Origin: Epinephelus fuscoguttatus | Lineage: Eukaryota > Chordata > Actinopteri > Perciformes > Serranidae | Length of the DNA stretch: 64,000 bases | Reading direction: 5' to 3' | Assembly (NCBI RefSeq): GCF_011397635.1 | Contig: NC_064765.1 | Coordinates: 29,168,632 to 29,232,631 of the forward strand | In this document: piece after piece, positions 1-11,190 of the stretch | Position numbering within the stretch: position 1 is the stretch's first letter | How the letters are laid out: each line of letters starts with the position of its first letter | Translations under genes and position numbers: made by a program | The notes under the pieces: model-generated | Told to the model about the DNA's origin: nothing | The model's database searches: none | Seen by the model: the letters and a program-made list of their open reading frames with translations, nothing else

Positions 1-590
1 CACTGCCATGGTAAGAAATCTGCAAAAAGGATTGAGCTTAGACTGTAGGTCAAATATGCCATATGGTAACATTCAAAAATTGAAACTTTACATTGGCAAA
101 ATTTCGTAAAGAATATTTAAAAAAAAATTCAGTCTTAAAGTCAAAACTTGCCCTGGATCATCTGTATTTTCAATTTTAGTATCTGACAAGCAAAATAATG
201 AAAGAGCAAAGCTTTAAACATCCCAGTGATTAAATCCAAAATGTGGTGAACCAAATCCTAATTAGGAGCTCTTAATCATTTTTCAATTTTCTGATTTTTC
301 CCAAAACTATTTGTTGCGTGGTCATTTTTACAGTTGCACTACAAACAGAATAGATGCTCTGAGTCCCAAAAGGCAGGACAAATTGAGTTACGGTTCTGTC
401 TTAGTTAAGTTAGGGCTATTTTCTTTTTCCCACAGCCTGAATCAGTCTGTCTCTTTAAAATCAATTCCTCGTCAACACCAGAAGCAACAATACAGATACC
501 CTGCAGACTGCAACGCTAAGAGTTAAGTAATGCGCCTCACACTCAGTAATTACCACTCCGAGGCCTCGCTGAGCAGCTGCCATCTGTGCT
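1..590. other. non-coding stretch, nothing recognised
   Basis: AT-rich sequence with no exon-like ORF, splice-bounded codon run or recognisable repeat. Short ORFs here show no protein-like composition. Confidence 0.5.
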
Positions 591-626
<36 letters not shown>

Positions 627-676
627 CGCTTACACACACACACAAACATACAGTGTCCTCCCTTCTACTCTCTAAT

Positions 677-713
<37 letters not shown>
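591..713. repeat. paired (TG)n / (CA)n microsatellites
   Basis: A (TG)n run at about 591-623 is followed by a short (CA)n at 631-644 and a longer (CA)n at 679-713. The TG and CA tracts lie on the same strand, so they are mutually complementary and could pair as a hairpin. Cysteine/valine and threonine/histidine ORFs here are microsatellite artefacts. Confidence 0.95.
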
Positions 714-714
<1 letters not shown>

Positions 715-2586
715 CCTTTCTCTGTGAAGCTCTTCAAAAAGAGGAAAGGGAGAAAGGAGCCAGAGCCCAATAAGGGCAGACAATATTCAATTCATGATAA
801 GTGTGAATTCCAATGTATAATTTCACAGATGGTTCGCTGTTGGTGAACTACGAATCAGAAGACTACAGAACATAGCTGTATCTCACTTTTTTACATTTCA
901 AATGTCACATTACTGTGAAACACACCAACTCCTCTGTAGCTCTGATATGTAGTTTCCTCAAATGACAACAAAATTACTGCGTATTATCATAGGATCCTAT
1001 TAAAGTAGTTTGATAAAGACATTGTGATTTGACATGACATGGCTTCTTTATTTTCACATCAGAAAAAGTATACCAATAAAGACTAAACAACAATAATAAT
1101 AAACACAACAAACTTCTCATTCAGTCTTGTGGTCCAACACAGTACTGAATACTAAACGTCAAGGTATCAAATAGCACAGTAAGGATATACACATAGCCTG
1201 ACTTTCCAGGGTAAGACCACAGTGTTGACACTGTTGTTGAAGATATTTGTATTTGGCCTGAGTGTAGCCTTCTTGCCTTTCAATGATACACGAGCTGTGG
1301 GATAGATTCTCAATGAACAGCTCCACAGCCAGTGTACAAGACAAAAAAACCTTGGCTCTTGAGGAGTCTTGAGCAAAACAGCGTCACTTCATGAACTCCG
1401 TTGGAAAATTACACTGAGGAATAACTGTGGGAAGGAAATGTATTTTGGCAAGTGGCTGGCTCAGGGCTTCAGCTACACCGTACACTCCAGTGAATTATTG
1501 TTGGGCAGCATCCATGAAACAGCTGAAATCCTATTAAAAGTTACTGCTGCAGGATACTAAGAATGAAGTGACGCTGGTGGTTCATAAACTTCCCATCTTA
1601 ATTGTATTCAGAGGAGACATGAGCTTAGTCTAATTTTGTGTTCACACTCTGTGAGATCATCAGGATGATTACTCATTTTTCCTACATATTTTGCCTTTTT
1701 TTAAAGCTGCAGTGTAAGCAGCTTCTTGACCTGTGAGTCTGAAGTTTCTCCACAGAGCGATCATTGTCTGTGCAACTGGAGGCAAATAGAAGCTGACAGT
1801 AACGATTTGGCCTTCTTCTGCCCTTAGGGACCGTCTCAGAGGTTGTTGATGGATCAGAGAACAACAGAAATGTAGCACATGTGTAGCTCACTTTTACAAG
1901 ACTGTTTAATGTGTTGCAGGCTCTGTCACAATACGCTGTAATACCTACACTGACACGCACTCACACAGTGTGTTGGACACAACAGTGTTCTACTTTCAAT
2001 GACTTCCTTACTTCACACAGACACACTATGATCACTGTAACACCAGCTGCCCCTTGAACAGCTAGTACACTATCTGAAAAAGTACTACTTATGCAAAGCA
2101 AGTCAGTGTCAACAGACCATAAAACATTCAAACTATGCAAATTTCATCTGGGAGTGTAACGCAAAGACTAAGCACATGAACAAGTATTTGCATTTGTTTC
2201 ACTGCCAATACTGTTTTAGACTCTCAGTCACACATGGCTTTTCAAGGAAACTTGGGAGAGGTCATAACATCAGATTTCTCAGAGTTATCTGACATTAGAA
2301 TTCAGGAAATTGTTACAAATGGCATCTGTATTTCACAAAGTGTGATTGAGTGTGTGAGAGAGCAAGAAAACTTGGCGTGTGTTTTCCAGTGAACCACATC
2401 TGATATGGTTATTGCGTTGGCATAGCTAGCTACAACAAATACCACACTGCCTAACTGACATTCACTTTATGGTTATGCAGAATGACAGTGCTTTGCCAAA
2501 AGAAATTTCACTATTCAACTCTACTGTAGCACCATCATCCCAGCTGCAGAACATGATGTTAAGTAGATCATACAAAAAATATATGA
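714..2586. other. non-coding stretch with unassigned ORFs
   Basis: No gene could be supported. A minus-strand ORF around 1159-1344 has a run resembling a histone-fold helix (AVELFIENL), but it lacks good splice sites and a second frame overlaps it; I treat it as chance or a relic. Another minus ORF pair at 1669-1960 is equally unassigned. Confidence 0.4.
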
Positions 2587-3672
2587 TACAGGGTTCCTAC
2601 AGCTTAAAGCAAGTTAGACTTAGGACTTCTTAAGACAATTTTGCCCAACTGTTTTTGTAACATACAACATGACTTTCTTTTTCTCATGGTGGAGATGAGG
2701 GTAGAACAAGACTGGGAAACACCTGCTGATTGTTCGAGATTTACTTGGTGACCTTGTGTTTCTCACTCTGCACATGGGATTCCACCGCCTTATTTCCCAT
2801 CGTGCATAGTTTGAGAAACTTTTTGCATAAAATGCACTGAGCCTTGTATTAGGCTTTGCGGTACACCAGAGCCTATATCCTGCGGTTTACCAGGTTTTTA
2901 AAATTCCCGACAGTATGATTTTCAAAAACCGTCAAAAATAGAGGTGCTCCTCTTTCAATTAAACTTACTGTATGTAGTGCACAACATGTGCCACCAGGTC
3001 AGTCTTCAGTCTCTACTGGGGATGCCGCAATTAGCCGTCGAAACAATTAAACGTCTGCCCCCTCGCTAGTCGGCACCAGAAATATTAGTCAGTTAAACCA
3101 AGTAGTGTTTTATTCATGTACAAGGCCACTTCACTGTCATGCAGCTGCCCACCACTAGTGGGTGCTACAGAGCCATCAGACATGAATTGTCATGAATTGC
3201 TATCATTTTTGTCAGATAATCTCCAAGATTCAATGTGTCCCATATTTCAGAGGCAATTTATTCATTTTAGATGTTATTTTAGTGGTTAACTTTTGACTGA
3301 GTTGCCGTCATGTTCACATTCATACCGCATCTATATTCACACAAAGTGTTGCGTACCTCAGCAGCAATCCAACATGATTGTTGAAGATTGTGATTAAAGG
3401 CTTCAAAGGGCTCTTAATGCACAAAATATTTTTGGGACAACATTTCAAATGCTTAACAATAAAATGTGCAAAATGCAAACAGTAATACCATCATATACCA
3501 TATAACCAGCCAGAAACAAAATATGAGTGTTAGAAAAGACAGAAATTACCAATTATTTCGAGATTTCACAATGCCACGTCAGAAAATAACAATTCGTAAA
3601 ATCCTCATTCCCATGTCTTAGCATTTAAAGACTTCTGAAAATTGATTTTTTTTACGGATCCAGAGGAACCCT
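2587..3672. mobile_element. possible hAT-like non-autonomous DNA transposon
   Basis: The left edge reads CAGGGTTCCTACA and the right edge AGGAACCCTA, an imperfect inverted pair of about 10 bp about 1.1 kb apart. Internal sequence such as the GGGGATGCCGCAATTAGCCG block near 3018 resembles fish repeats I have seen in hAT-type contexts. No clear 8-bp target duplication was found, so the borders are tentative. Confidence 0.35.
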
Positions 3673-5867
3673 ATAATATATCAGAGTCAGCAGCTATACT
3701 GACGCAGCATTTTATCATCACATTAAACAAGTTTTGCAGCTGGATATAAAACTGCTTTATGCATTTGATGACAATGTACATATAAAACTTTGGAGGACCA
3801 TCACTTGTTGTAGGTATGTTTCTTGTTGCTTCCAGTTGTTCATTCTTTTCCCAGCCCCTGTATAATACTGTGGTTAAGCCTGGATTGCACCACTCCAACC
3901 TGGCTGCCTCATACTATAATCCCTGCTGCTTAGCATCAATACTGCCTTTCCAGAAGTTTTTTCCAGGACACTCACTGTTGTAAACTGGCACCTCACAAGA
4001 CGCGCAGTACTTATGCAGAAGCACAACATGATGCAACAGATCCATATGTACTCTCAAGTTGAAGTGCATACAAGCTATATGTTTATGCTACAAGACATGG
4101 AACTTCATGCAAAGGAGAAAGTACATAATGTATACGTGAAGCGCACAAGCACATCAAATGTTCATCAGGACGACCCACAGTCACACCCTTCCCCACATGC
4201 TTATTAGTCATTAGCATCACAGATGTGTTAAGATAAAAACAAGTGTGAAAATGACATAAAAAGCTACATGACCCTCTATGCTATCTATGTAATATCTTTA
4301 GAAAAAAACCTCTGCAATTACATCATTTAAATATTATCTTCAAGTCAATCACTGGTGGTGTTTTTCATGAGCTTGTGCAACTACTAAATTTGGCCCCACT
4401 GCTACTTTGCATGACAAATATTGAAATTGTGCTTGAGGTGAGGATTTGGACTGCTATCAGTCATGAGAGCAACATGGGCCTGCATGACAAAAACTGCACC
4501 AAACTGGCTTGGCAGCTCTTTCCATCTTTTTCTCTCACTTTGTCCACAAGGTTTTGCAGTAGTGAAGAACTCCGTTTTGGCGTATGAGATCTGACCAAAG
4601 TGTGTATAATCTTTGAAACTGATATGCTTATCAGTGATGAAATGCAATACACAGTTTAAATCTTAACATATTTGCAAATTCCTGCATGCAGCTTGTCAAC
4701 TCTGATATGAGTTGTTTTGCACAACATTCTGGAGACAATTTCAGAAAATATGTGTAAAAAGTCACAAGGAGACAAAATGTCAAGTCAGCTCTTAGTTTTA
4801 CATCAAGTTAGTAATGATAAATATAAACTCTTTTTTTCAGTAATTGCAGACTACTTGATATCATTCAGAGAGCTGAGGCGCATAAGCAAAGTGAAAGTGA
4901 GACTGCATGAATAAAGCATAAAAAACTGCTTTTGTGCATACATGCAAAAACAGACAAAGAGTTGTGTGTTTGTGTGTCAAGAACAGTTGAATGAAATCCT
5001 TGTCAGTCCCTTGCATCGCTGAGCAGCTTGCTAAGCTGGATCAATGGCAATGTCACAGCGTACACACACAGAAGACCCAGCTCACACACATATCAGCTCT
5101 GCACTGTCCTTCCACACTGACATGGACACTGTCACACTCCATTCCCCCTCTCATAAAAACACACAACACAGGGTCAGACATGGTTGATTCTACTTCCCCT
5201 CACACTCGAGTGGATCTTCACCATAGTGTAGTGTAAGTAGTCTTGATTAGTGTAAGCTCCTGGGATAGGTCCTGTAACAGGGCCTAAGAGACCTTTAGCC
5301 TCTTTTCTTTAACTACTCGGAAATGGTCATTTAGCCCTCGATCACACAGCGAGCACTACAGCAGACTTTAAACTCATTATCTGAGTAACTTATGATGACA
5401 GTATAGACAATAATTACGCTAAAACAAATGCTCCTATGCATTCACCAGAGTAAGAGCTCTGCTCTATTAATCTTTATTCAAAACAATGGATGTCAATATT
5501 TAGCTATAATAAGAACATGGACGGTCAGTCTAAGTTTGACTGAGGGTAGACACCTTAAGTACAATGCAACCTGACCATGGTTTGCTGACATTCACAAGTT
5601 AGGCAAACCTGCAAATAAGCAAACATACGAAGAGCTACACCTTTTAATTTCCTGTTTATTTGAACCTTTTAACCACTGACAGTTTATTTTGAAGAGACAC
5701 ATAAAGATGCCTTTACTTGTCATGATAAGCACTATTCAGCCAGTAAAAACAGTTGCAAAACAACTTCTATGGTTGTGATTCTAAGACAATAAACCTGATG
5801 ATGTTAAAATGTAGGACAATAGATATATGACAAAACACCTGCACTAGAGAGTGAAGTGGTGGGAAGG
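3673..5867. other. non-coding stretch, nothing recognised
   Basis: AT-rich, with short ORFs (for example at 4013-4207, 4375-4587 and 4991-5236) that show no family resemblance or splice context. No RNA gene seen. Confidence 0.45.
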
Positions 5868-6494
5868 CAGGGCTGGGTATTGTTTAAAAAAGTACGATAC
5901 TGCTACTAATCCAGTACCCTAAAAGTGATACCAATGCCATCACGGCATTCGATATCTATAATGTGAATGAAGTGACATCTCAGCACTTTGAACTGCCAAC
6001 TCTGTCACACGGCACACAAATTCACCACATCACTGACTGTGTGGGTTGCAGCTGCTGCTGCAGGAGTGTGAGTTCCACACCAGGGACAGGGGTAAGAGTC
6101 CGCCCGGCCACACAGTGACAGGGCTAACTCTTAGGATCACACAACTAACTTTATCTTACAGTTATTAACGGGTTAAATGACAAGAGTCGAGCTATTTCGT
6201 GTCGGTGTGAGTTTGTTGCGATCCATGTAGGATGTTTGCTGCTGCTGCTGCTGTGTAAGCTTGTGCTGACCAGGCAGACGTTAAAATGACCAACTGCCGG
6301 GAGGAGGGCAGCTCTGGACATGGCAGTAAAAGAAAGTTTGTTGATCCAGCAGGGAGTTCAGATGGCCCAGGATCAGCTTCCGGCGCAAAAAGGGTCAAAT
6401 GCAGGTACTGTTTGATGGGAGAAGTTTCAATACTACTTGGTATCGAGTTATTTCAGTCTACACCTCAAAAGGTATTAATTATCGATACCCTAGT
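5868..6494. mobile_element. probable DNA-transposon remnant with a zinc-finger-like fragment
   Basis: The segment opens with CAGGGCTGGGTATTG, a head I associate with a common fish repeat, and closes near a partly complementary GGTATTAATTATCGATACCC. A plus ORF starting at 6286 encodes a lysine/arginine-rich stretch ending in KRVKCRYC, which could be the start of a BED-type zinc finger of a hAT transposase. The ORF then leaves that frame context without completing a finger. It could instead be an orphan exon; neither reading is firm. Confidence 0.35.
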
Positions 6495-8050
6495 TGAACT
6501 GCATTATGAAATCCCTGGAGTACTCAATTAAAAGACTGTTCCAGGTAATTACAACTTGTGTCTTATATGTCTAACTTTGGCAATCATTCCTTTCAGTAAT
6601 AATAACTTGTACTCACCAAAGTAATTGCGTAGAGTTGGGAATGCAACAACATTGCTAAGAATTCAATATGGCTAAAAACATGTGCAGTTGGATGGTCAGA
6701 AAGGCTGTAAACATATCCACAGGTTAGCCAAATTTATTTGGCAGAGAAAACACAGGCAAAAGTTTTTTTATCCAAGCTGTCTCTTGTAAACATCTATCAC
6801 AGCTTACATACTTTCAGAGTTATTTTTAGCTATGCTTCCATGTTCCAAGATCCAGTATTGAACTTGGTGAGAACAATATTATAGTTACAGACAGAAATGA
6901 TGGAGCACAGCTAAAAAAAAAATAAGACTAATGTTGTAATACACCACAATGATCCTTTATTCAAAGGTGATTCACTGGTTGGCGATGGCAGACTGTTTTC
7001 CAAAATTCACTTACAGTCAGCTACAGTGCTGGACCATCTTTTGCGTTTTCATATTCTTATTTGACAATCAGTGTTGTTTCAAGTGGGAATTCCTTGTAAA
7101 TCGTTTGAGTATCAGTTTCAGAAATAGCAAGCTCAGCTTGAAGAAATGTGCACCAGGCTAGGATGTGAGCAACAGACCTAGTCACTGCTCACAATTTGCT
7201 TTACCCACGACACTATCCACTTCTAGCCGAGAGAACCTTGTCACTGAGCACAGCAACAAGCACAAACAAAAGCAGACAACGGGCATGGCACACTTTCCCC
7301 TGCATCCTCAGCCAGGCCTTTGAACTGGAGCATTTTGGCACAAAATGGCTGCCATGCGACGATACAGTTGGTTGACGCACAATATTGCTGTGGATGGAGC
7401 AAGTTAGTGACCCATGCAGGATACAATTCACCCCTCTGCTCACCAAAAAGAGGCATTATGCAAACTGAGCGGGCAGTAACAATTGCGGAGCACTTACATG
7501 GATTCTGTTGTGGAAAATTGGAGGGTAAAGATGTAGATGTCGGGACAATTATAGCCCACAACAATAAGGTTTTTACTGAAATGTTTTTCCCTCTTCCCCA
7601 CCACACAAACACAGCTATTTCCACCTGGAAACCATAGCCTTTTCTCTTTGTCGACGAAGAACCGGGACTAGTTTCACAGGTATGAATGTGTTTGACAGAA
7701 CGTCCCCTCTTACACACGAGAGAAGTCTGGAAAATGAGTGTGGAGTCATTTACGTTCTCAAATGACAAACAGCTGAATTACAATTTATGAGTCAATGAGT
7801 GTGAGTGGGAGTTTGTTGACATGCCACATGTTTGCTGATGTGTTTGTGTAGCAGTGTGGATCTCCAGTTTCTTCCTGTAAACATCTGGCTCGGTCCTGTA
7901 AGCCACAAAGAGTAAATTCCTTCTAGAGTGGATGGTAATGAATGGGCTGACGTGCTTAGATGCAGAAAATACCTCCAAACAACACATGCTTGGATATTAA
8001 AACACACACGCTGGCAATTTCCACAGTGAAGCAGCACAGTCTGTTGTCTC

Positions 8051-8054
<4 letters not shown>
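6495..8054. other. non-coding stretch, unassigned
   Basis: A 175-codon minus ORF (7241-7768) overlaps a 105-codon plus ORF; neither resembles a known protein and the composition is cysteine-rich and irregular. No repeat family recognised. Confidence 0.4.

Positions 8055-8087
<33 letters not shown>
8055..8087. repeat. (GT)n microsatellite
   Basis: About 16 uninterrupted GT units. Confidence 0.95.
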
Positions 8088-8088
<1 letters not shown>

Positions 8089-8356
8089 AAGAGAAAGAGA
8101 AAGGGAGAGAGTGTAAATGAACTCACTAACCCCATTCAAGCAAGGTTACAGGCTGTGGGGTTATTATGTTTAAGCTGCGTAGTCAACTGGCCTACAAATG
8201 AGCAAGTCACAAGACAAAAGTAAAGCCACGCTGTTCACAAACAAACTCATTTCAGCTGCACTGTGCTGTGTGTTTTAGTGTAGTGTGTCCTGGCAGCTAC
8301 AGCAAATGCATTTAAATAACATTACAACAGTGCAGTAGTGAGAAACTCAAACTTAC

Positions 8357-8425
8357 CTTCAGTTGGAAGGGATGTATCTCATTGAGTGAATGTCTTCTTA
8401 GCTTCTTCGTCAGCGTCTTTAGCAT
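8357..8425 (-). CDS. probable first coding exon of an unidentified minus-strand gene
   Basis: Reading leftwards, an ATG at 8425-8423 with A at -3 opens 23 codons that end exactly at a consensus splice donor (CTGAAG followed by GTAAGT, GT at 8356-8355). The peptide is basic and begins MLKTLTKKLRRHSLNE, followed by IHPFQLK; RRHSL matches a basophilic-kinase (PKA-type) site. An in-frame TAG lies about 33 bases upstream of the ATG, so this start is natural. The donor is phase 0. A promoter-like block lies directly upstream. I do not recognise the protein, and I found no convincing second exon in 1-8356, so later exons may be beyond the left edge or small. A chance ORF cannot be excluded, but start, upstream stop, donor and promoter context agree. 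Confidence 0.5.
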
Positions 8426-8589
8426 TTTTCTTCTGAGTAGCTTATGGCTTATCCCCTACTGTGTTATTACTGTGTCTTATGTGACGGTTACTTCAACTTC
8501 ATTAGCAAACATGAGCGACTTTACACATTTAAAAGAAGGCACACGGGACTGCACACTGCCAACCACAGAAAAACAACAGCGCGAGCAGC

Positions 8590-9020
8590 TGCACACTGTA
8601 GCTCCAAGTTAGCTAGTGTCGACAAAAAAATAAAAAACACGACACACCGAAATTCGTTAAACTGCGTAACGTTAGATGTGGCTTGTTCTCAAAGGCTGTA
8701 CGTAGCAAACTTGTTATTCTCGAGTTCATTACAGTCTCCGTTGTTGCGGAGAGTCTCTTTTCTTTTCCTCAGGCGGCTCCGGGAGATGCCTCACTTCACT
8801 CACCGCAGACCAGGCTCACTTCCGGCACTTAATTCAAAGATGTTTGGGGAAAAAAATTAAAAATAATATCAACTTGTTCGCATTCAGACACGCACACACG
8901 CACACTCACACACATACACACAAGCAAATGCACACCAGCTGCACGGACGCACGGAGTGCTCCTCCAGCTTGAGCGTACTGGCCCCTGATTGGCTGTGCCG
9001 CTGAGTGATGTCACGGTGTC
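8590..9020 (-). promoter_or_regulatory. CpG-containing promoter-like block for a leftward gene
   Basis: Compared with its AT-rich surroundings this block is CpG-rich. Read on the minus strand it carries a CRE-like CGTGACATCAC (near 9012), a CCAAT box in AGCCAATCAG (near 8990), and an ETS-type ACTTCCGG on the plus strand near 8818. A second donor-like CTGCG/GTGAGT near 8795 (minus) could end a non-coding first exon. The order CRE, CCAAT, then transcribed ETS region and ATG fits a leftward TATA-less promoter. The function is inferred from motifs alone. Confidence 0.45.
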
Positions 9021-9907
9021 TCTCGAGGAGGAGGGCTGAGAGTTAAAGCCACATTATCTCGTCTGTTTACTTCCTCTTTTCATATCAGGAGAGTCATTTA
9101 AAATGCAATAAAAGACATGAGCGTCTTCAGCAGGCAAATGTGTGATTTAATAAAGCAGCCCCTGCTTACGATCAAGTGAATTTACAGCCATTATAACTTT
9201 ACCATAACTTGATCTTGTGATAAAGATGGCTGAGGTTGATGTTTTGTTTTTTAACATCCTTGCTTGTATTTATGGAATTTTTAATCAATTGAAATATTCA
9301 AATGATACTTCCACAACAGACATATAGACTTGTCACAGGTTAAAAAGCACAGGTGTGATTAATAACACAGGGCCTCTATATATTCATAACATCAATAACA
9401 TTCTGGCTGTATTTCTTTTAGGTGGTATCGCATGCCAGTGCCTTACTGGGACAACTGGGACACTTAATGGAATTGGGCCGATGTTAATTAGTTACTATTG
9501 TGCTTGTTCTGCTGTGGCAATTCAAATTGTGTCCCATTTAAAAGCATACTTTTAAGAAGGTGAAACTGAAGCCATGTTATTCCATCTGTTTACTTTCTAT
9601 ATACTATAATTTGCCAAGTGGTGGAAAAGTATTCAGATTCACAAGACAAAATAATTCCATTTCAAGAAAATGTCTTGCACTGAAATTGTAAAAGCATTTA
9701 AGTATTTTTAATACAATGTACGTACAGTATCATATGTGAAAGTACTCAATACAGGGGAATGGCCCATGTGAGTGCAAGTGTATGAGAAGTGTTGTACTTT
9801 TAGACTTGCTTGAGGTTGAGCAAATGATTTACTGAATATTTCATATGTATTTTATATACTGATGGGCCATTTAATCTATATGTTTCCTGTTTTATAAGCT
9901 GATCATA
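9021..9907. other. non-coding, includes a dispersed-repeat-like piece
   Basis: No gene. The stretch near 9606-9760 (AGTGGTGGAAAAGTATTC onwards) resembles a fish repeat rich in AAGTACTTTTA-like words; related text occurs near 20660-20720 and 22680-22740. Confidence 0.4.
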
Positions 9908-10405
9908 CACTGTAAACCCCATCCATGACATAAAACTAACGTGGAGTCTTCACAAATGCCCCAACAACATAAAAGCTTTATATTCACTTGGCACAAAAAC
10001 TCATCTCTTTCAGCTTGACATATTTCTTTATGTTAAGTCAACAATTTTAAGTTTTGAGTTAATTTGACTACATTTTATAAAGCCAATTTAACCTAATTAG
10101 TTCAAGACCAGTTAACATCACTATCATTGTTCACTTAACATATATTTTTATAGTTCAATGAAATAAAAAAAAAATGGTGGTAAAAATGCATACTCTATAT
10201 TTTAAGTAATCAAATGCTCCGACAACAAAAAAGTAATGTTAAACTGACACAAAATTCCTGTCAGACAAGGGTCATTTGACACACTTATATTGTGTCCGGT
10301 ATACTCAAAACTTTTATGTTACCATATTGCAGTAAACTAAAAGTTTTGAGTGCAAGCGGTTTCCAAAAAAAATTAAGTTGAGTGAATGAATTGGGGTCTA
10401 CAGTG
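9908..10405. mobile_element. non-autonomous DNA transposon (MITE), about 0.5 kb
   Basis: The ends are inverted: CACTGTAAACCCCAT at the left and TTGGGGTCTACAGTG at the right, with TA at both outer borders (9906-9907 and 10406-10407). TA duplication would suit a Tc1/mariner-like element, though CACTG ends also occur in CACTA-type elements. It has no transposase ORF and an AT-rich interior. Confidence 0.6.
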
Positions 10406-10521
10406 TATGTTTTGTATGTAAGTTCCTAACTGTAGCTGCAACTGTGGAGTCAAAAGTCTGGTGTTCCATACTTAATTGTATGTATAGATATCAATTCACA
10501 TGGAAAAGAAATAATATACAA

Positions 10522-11190
10522 CAGTGGTTCCCAACCTTTTTCCTTAGGGGATCCCTTTTCTATCATTGAGTAAACAGACGACCCCTGACCAAGTGACATA
10601 TTTTGTAGATAATTCATCTTATATTCAATGCATAACAATAACAGTACAGGACAGCTAATAAGCTGTACAATTAACCCAAACAGTGAATGCAGTAACTGCA
10701 GGAAAATTGTGTAAAATGAGTGAAATGGAAGAATTTTTCTTGTGAATATTGCATCAAAGATGAGTTTATCTGTCATTGTTAATAACTTGTAAGACAATTC
10801 TCTTTTTTATACATACTAATGGGCTTCCATTTAGACAAATTCAGTGTTGTCTTCTCCCTGGCGCTTAGCCTTTGTTTTGTTAGCTCTTTGGTTGTTGGTT
10901 AACTGTGTACTTCTCTGGTGCAGGACCAGGCTGTTTAGCAGAGAGTGAAGGCTCTGTGAATATAGCGTGTGTTCAGATCTTCGTCATGCCCTTATCTTGT
11001 TCATATCATATATAATAATCCAACCTTTAGTTGTCTTCACAGAAATGAATAAAATGCTGAGACATAGGCCTACTGTATCTTTTTATTTAATGTTGTCTTA
11101 CACCCTTTAAAATCAAGAAGGCCTCACGATCCCCTGTGAAACTTTGGCGACCCATAGTGTGGTTCAGGATCCACAGGTTGGGAACCACTG
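10522..11190. mobile_element. hAT-family non-autonomous transposon, 669 bp
   Basis: Terminal inverted repeats are CAGTGGTTCCCAACCT and AGGTTGGGAACCACTG, the end type of vertebrate hAT (Charlie-like) elements. The flanks ATATACAA (10514-10521) and ACATACAA (11191-11198) match at 7 of 8 positions, fitting the 8-bp hAT target duplication after slight decay. No transposase is encoded; the 115-codon minus ORF inside is incidental. Confidence 0.8.

Noticed and set aside
1159-1376. Minus ORF with AVELFIENL, like a histone-fold helix (POLE4/CHRAC1/DRAP1 type)
   Set aside because: Resemblance is limited to a few residues, the next expected motif is not in the same frame, and no good acceptor or donor bounds it.
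7241-7768. 175-codon minus ORF
   Set aside because: Irregular, cysteine-rich composition, overlapped by a 105-codon plus ORF, and no family resemblance.
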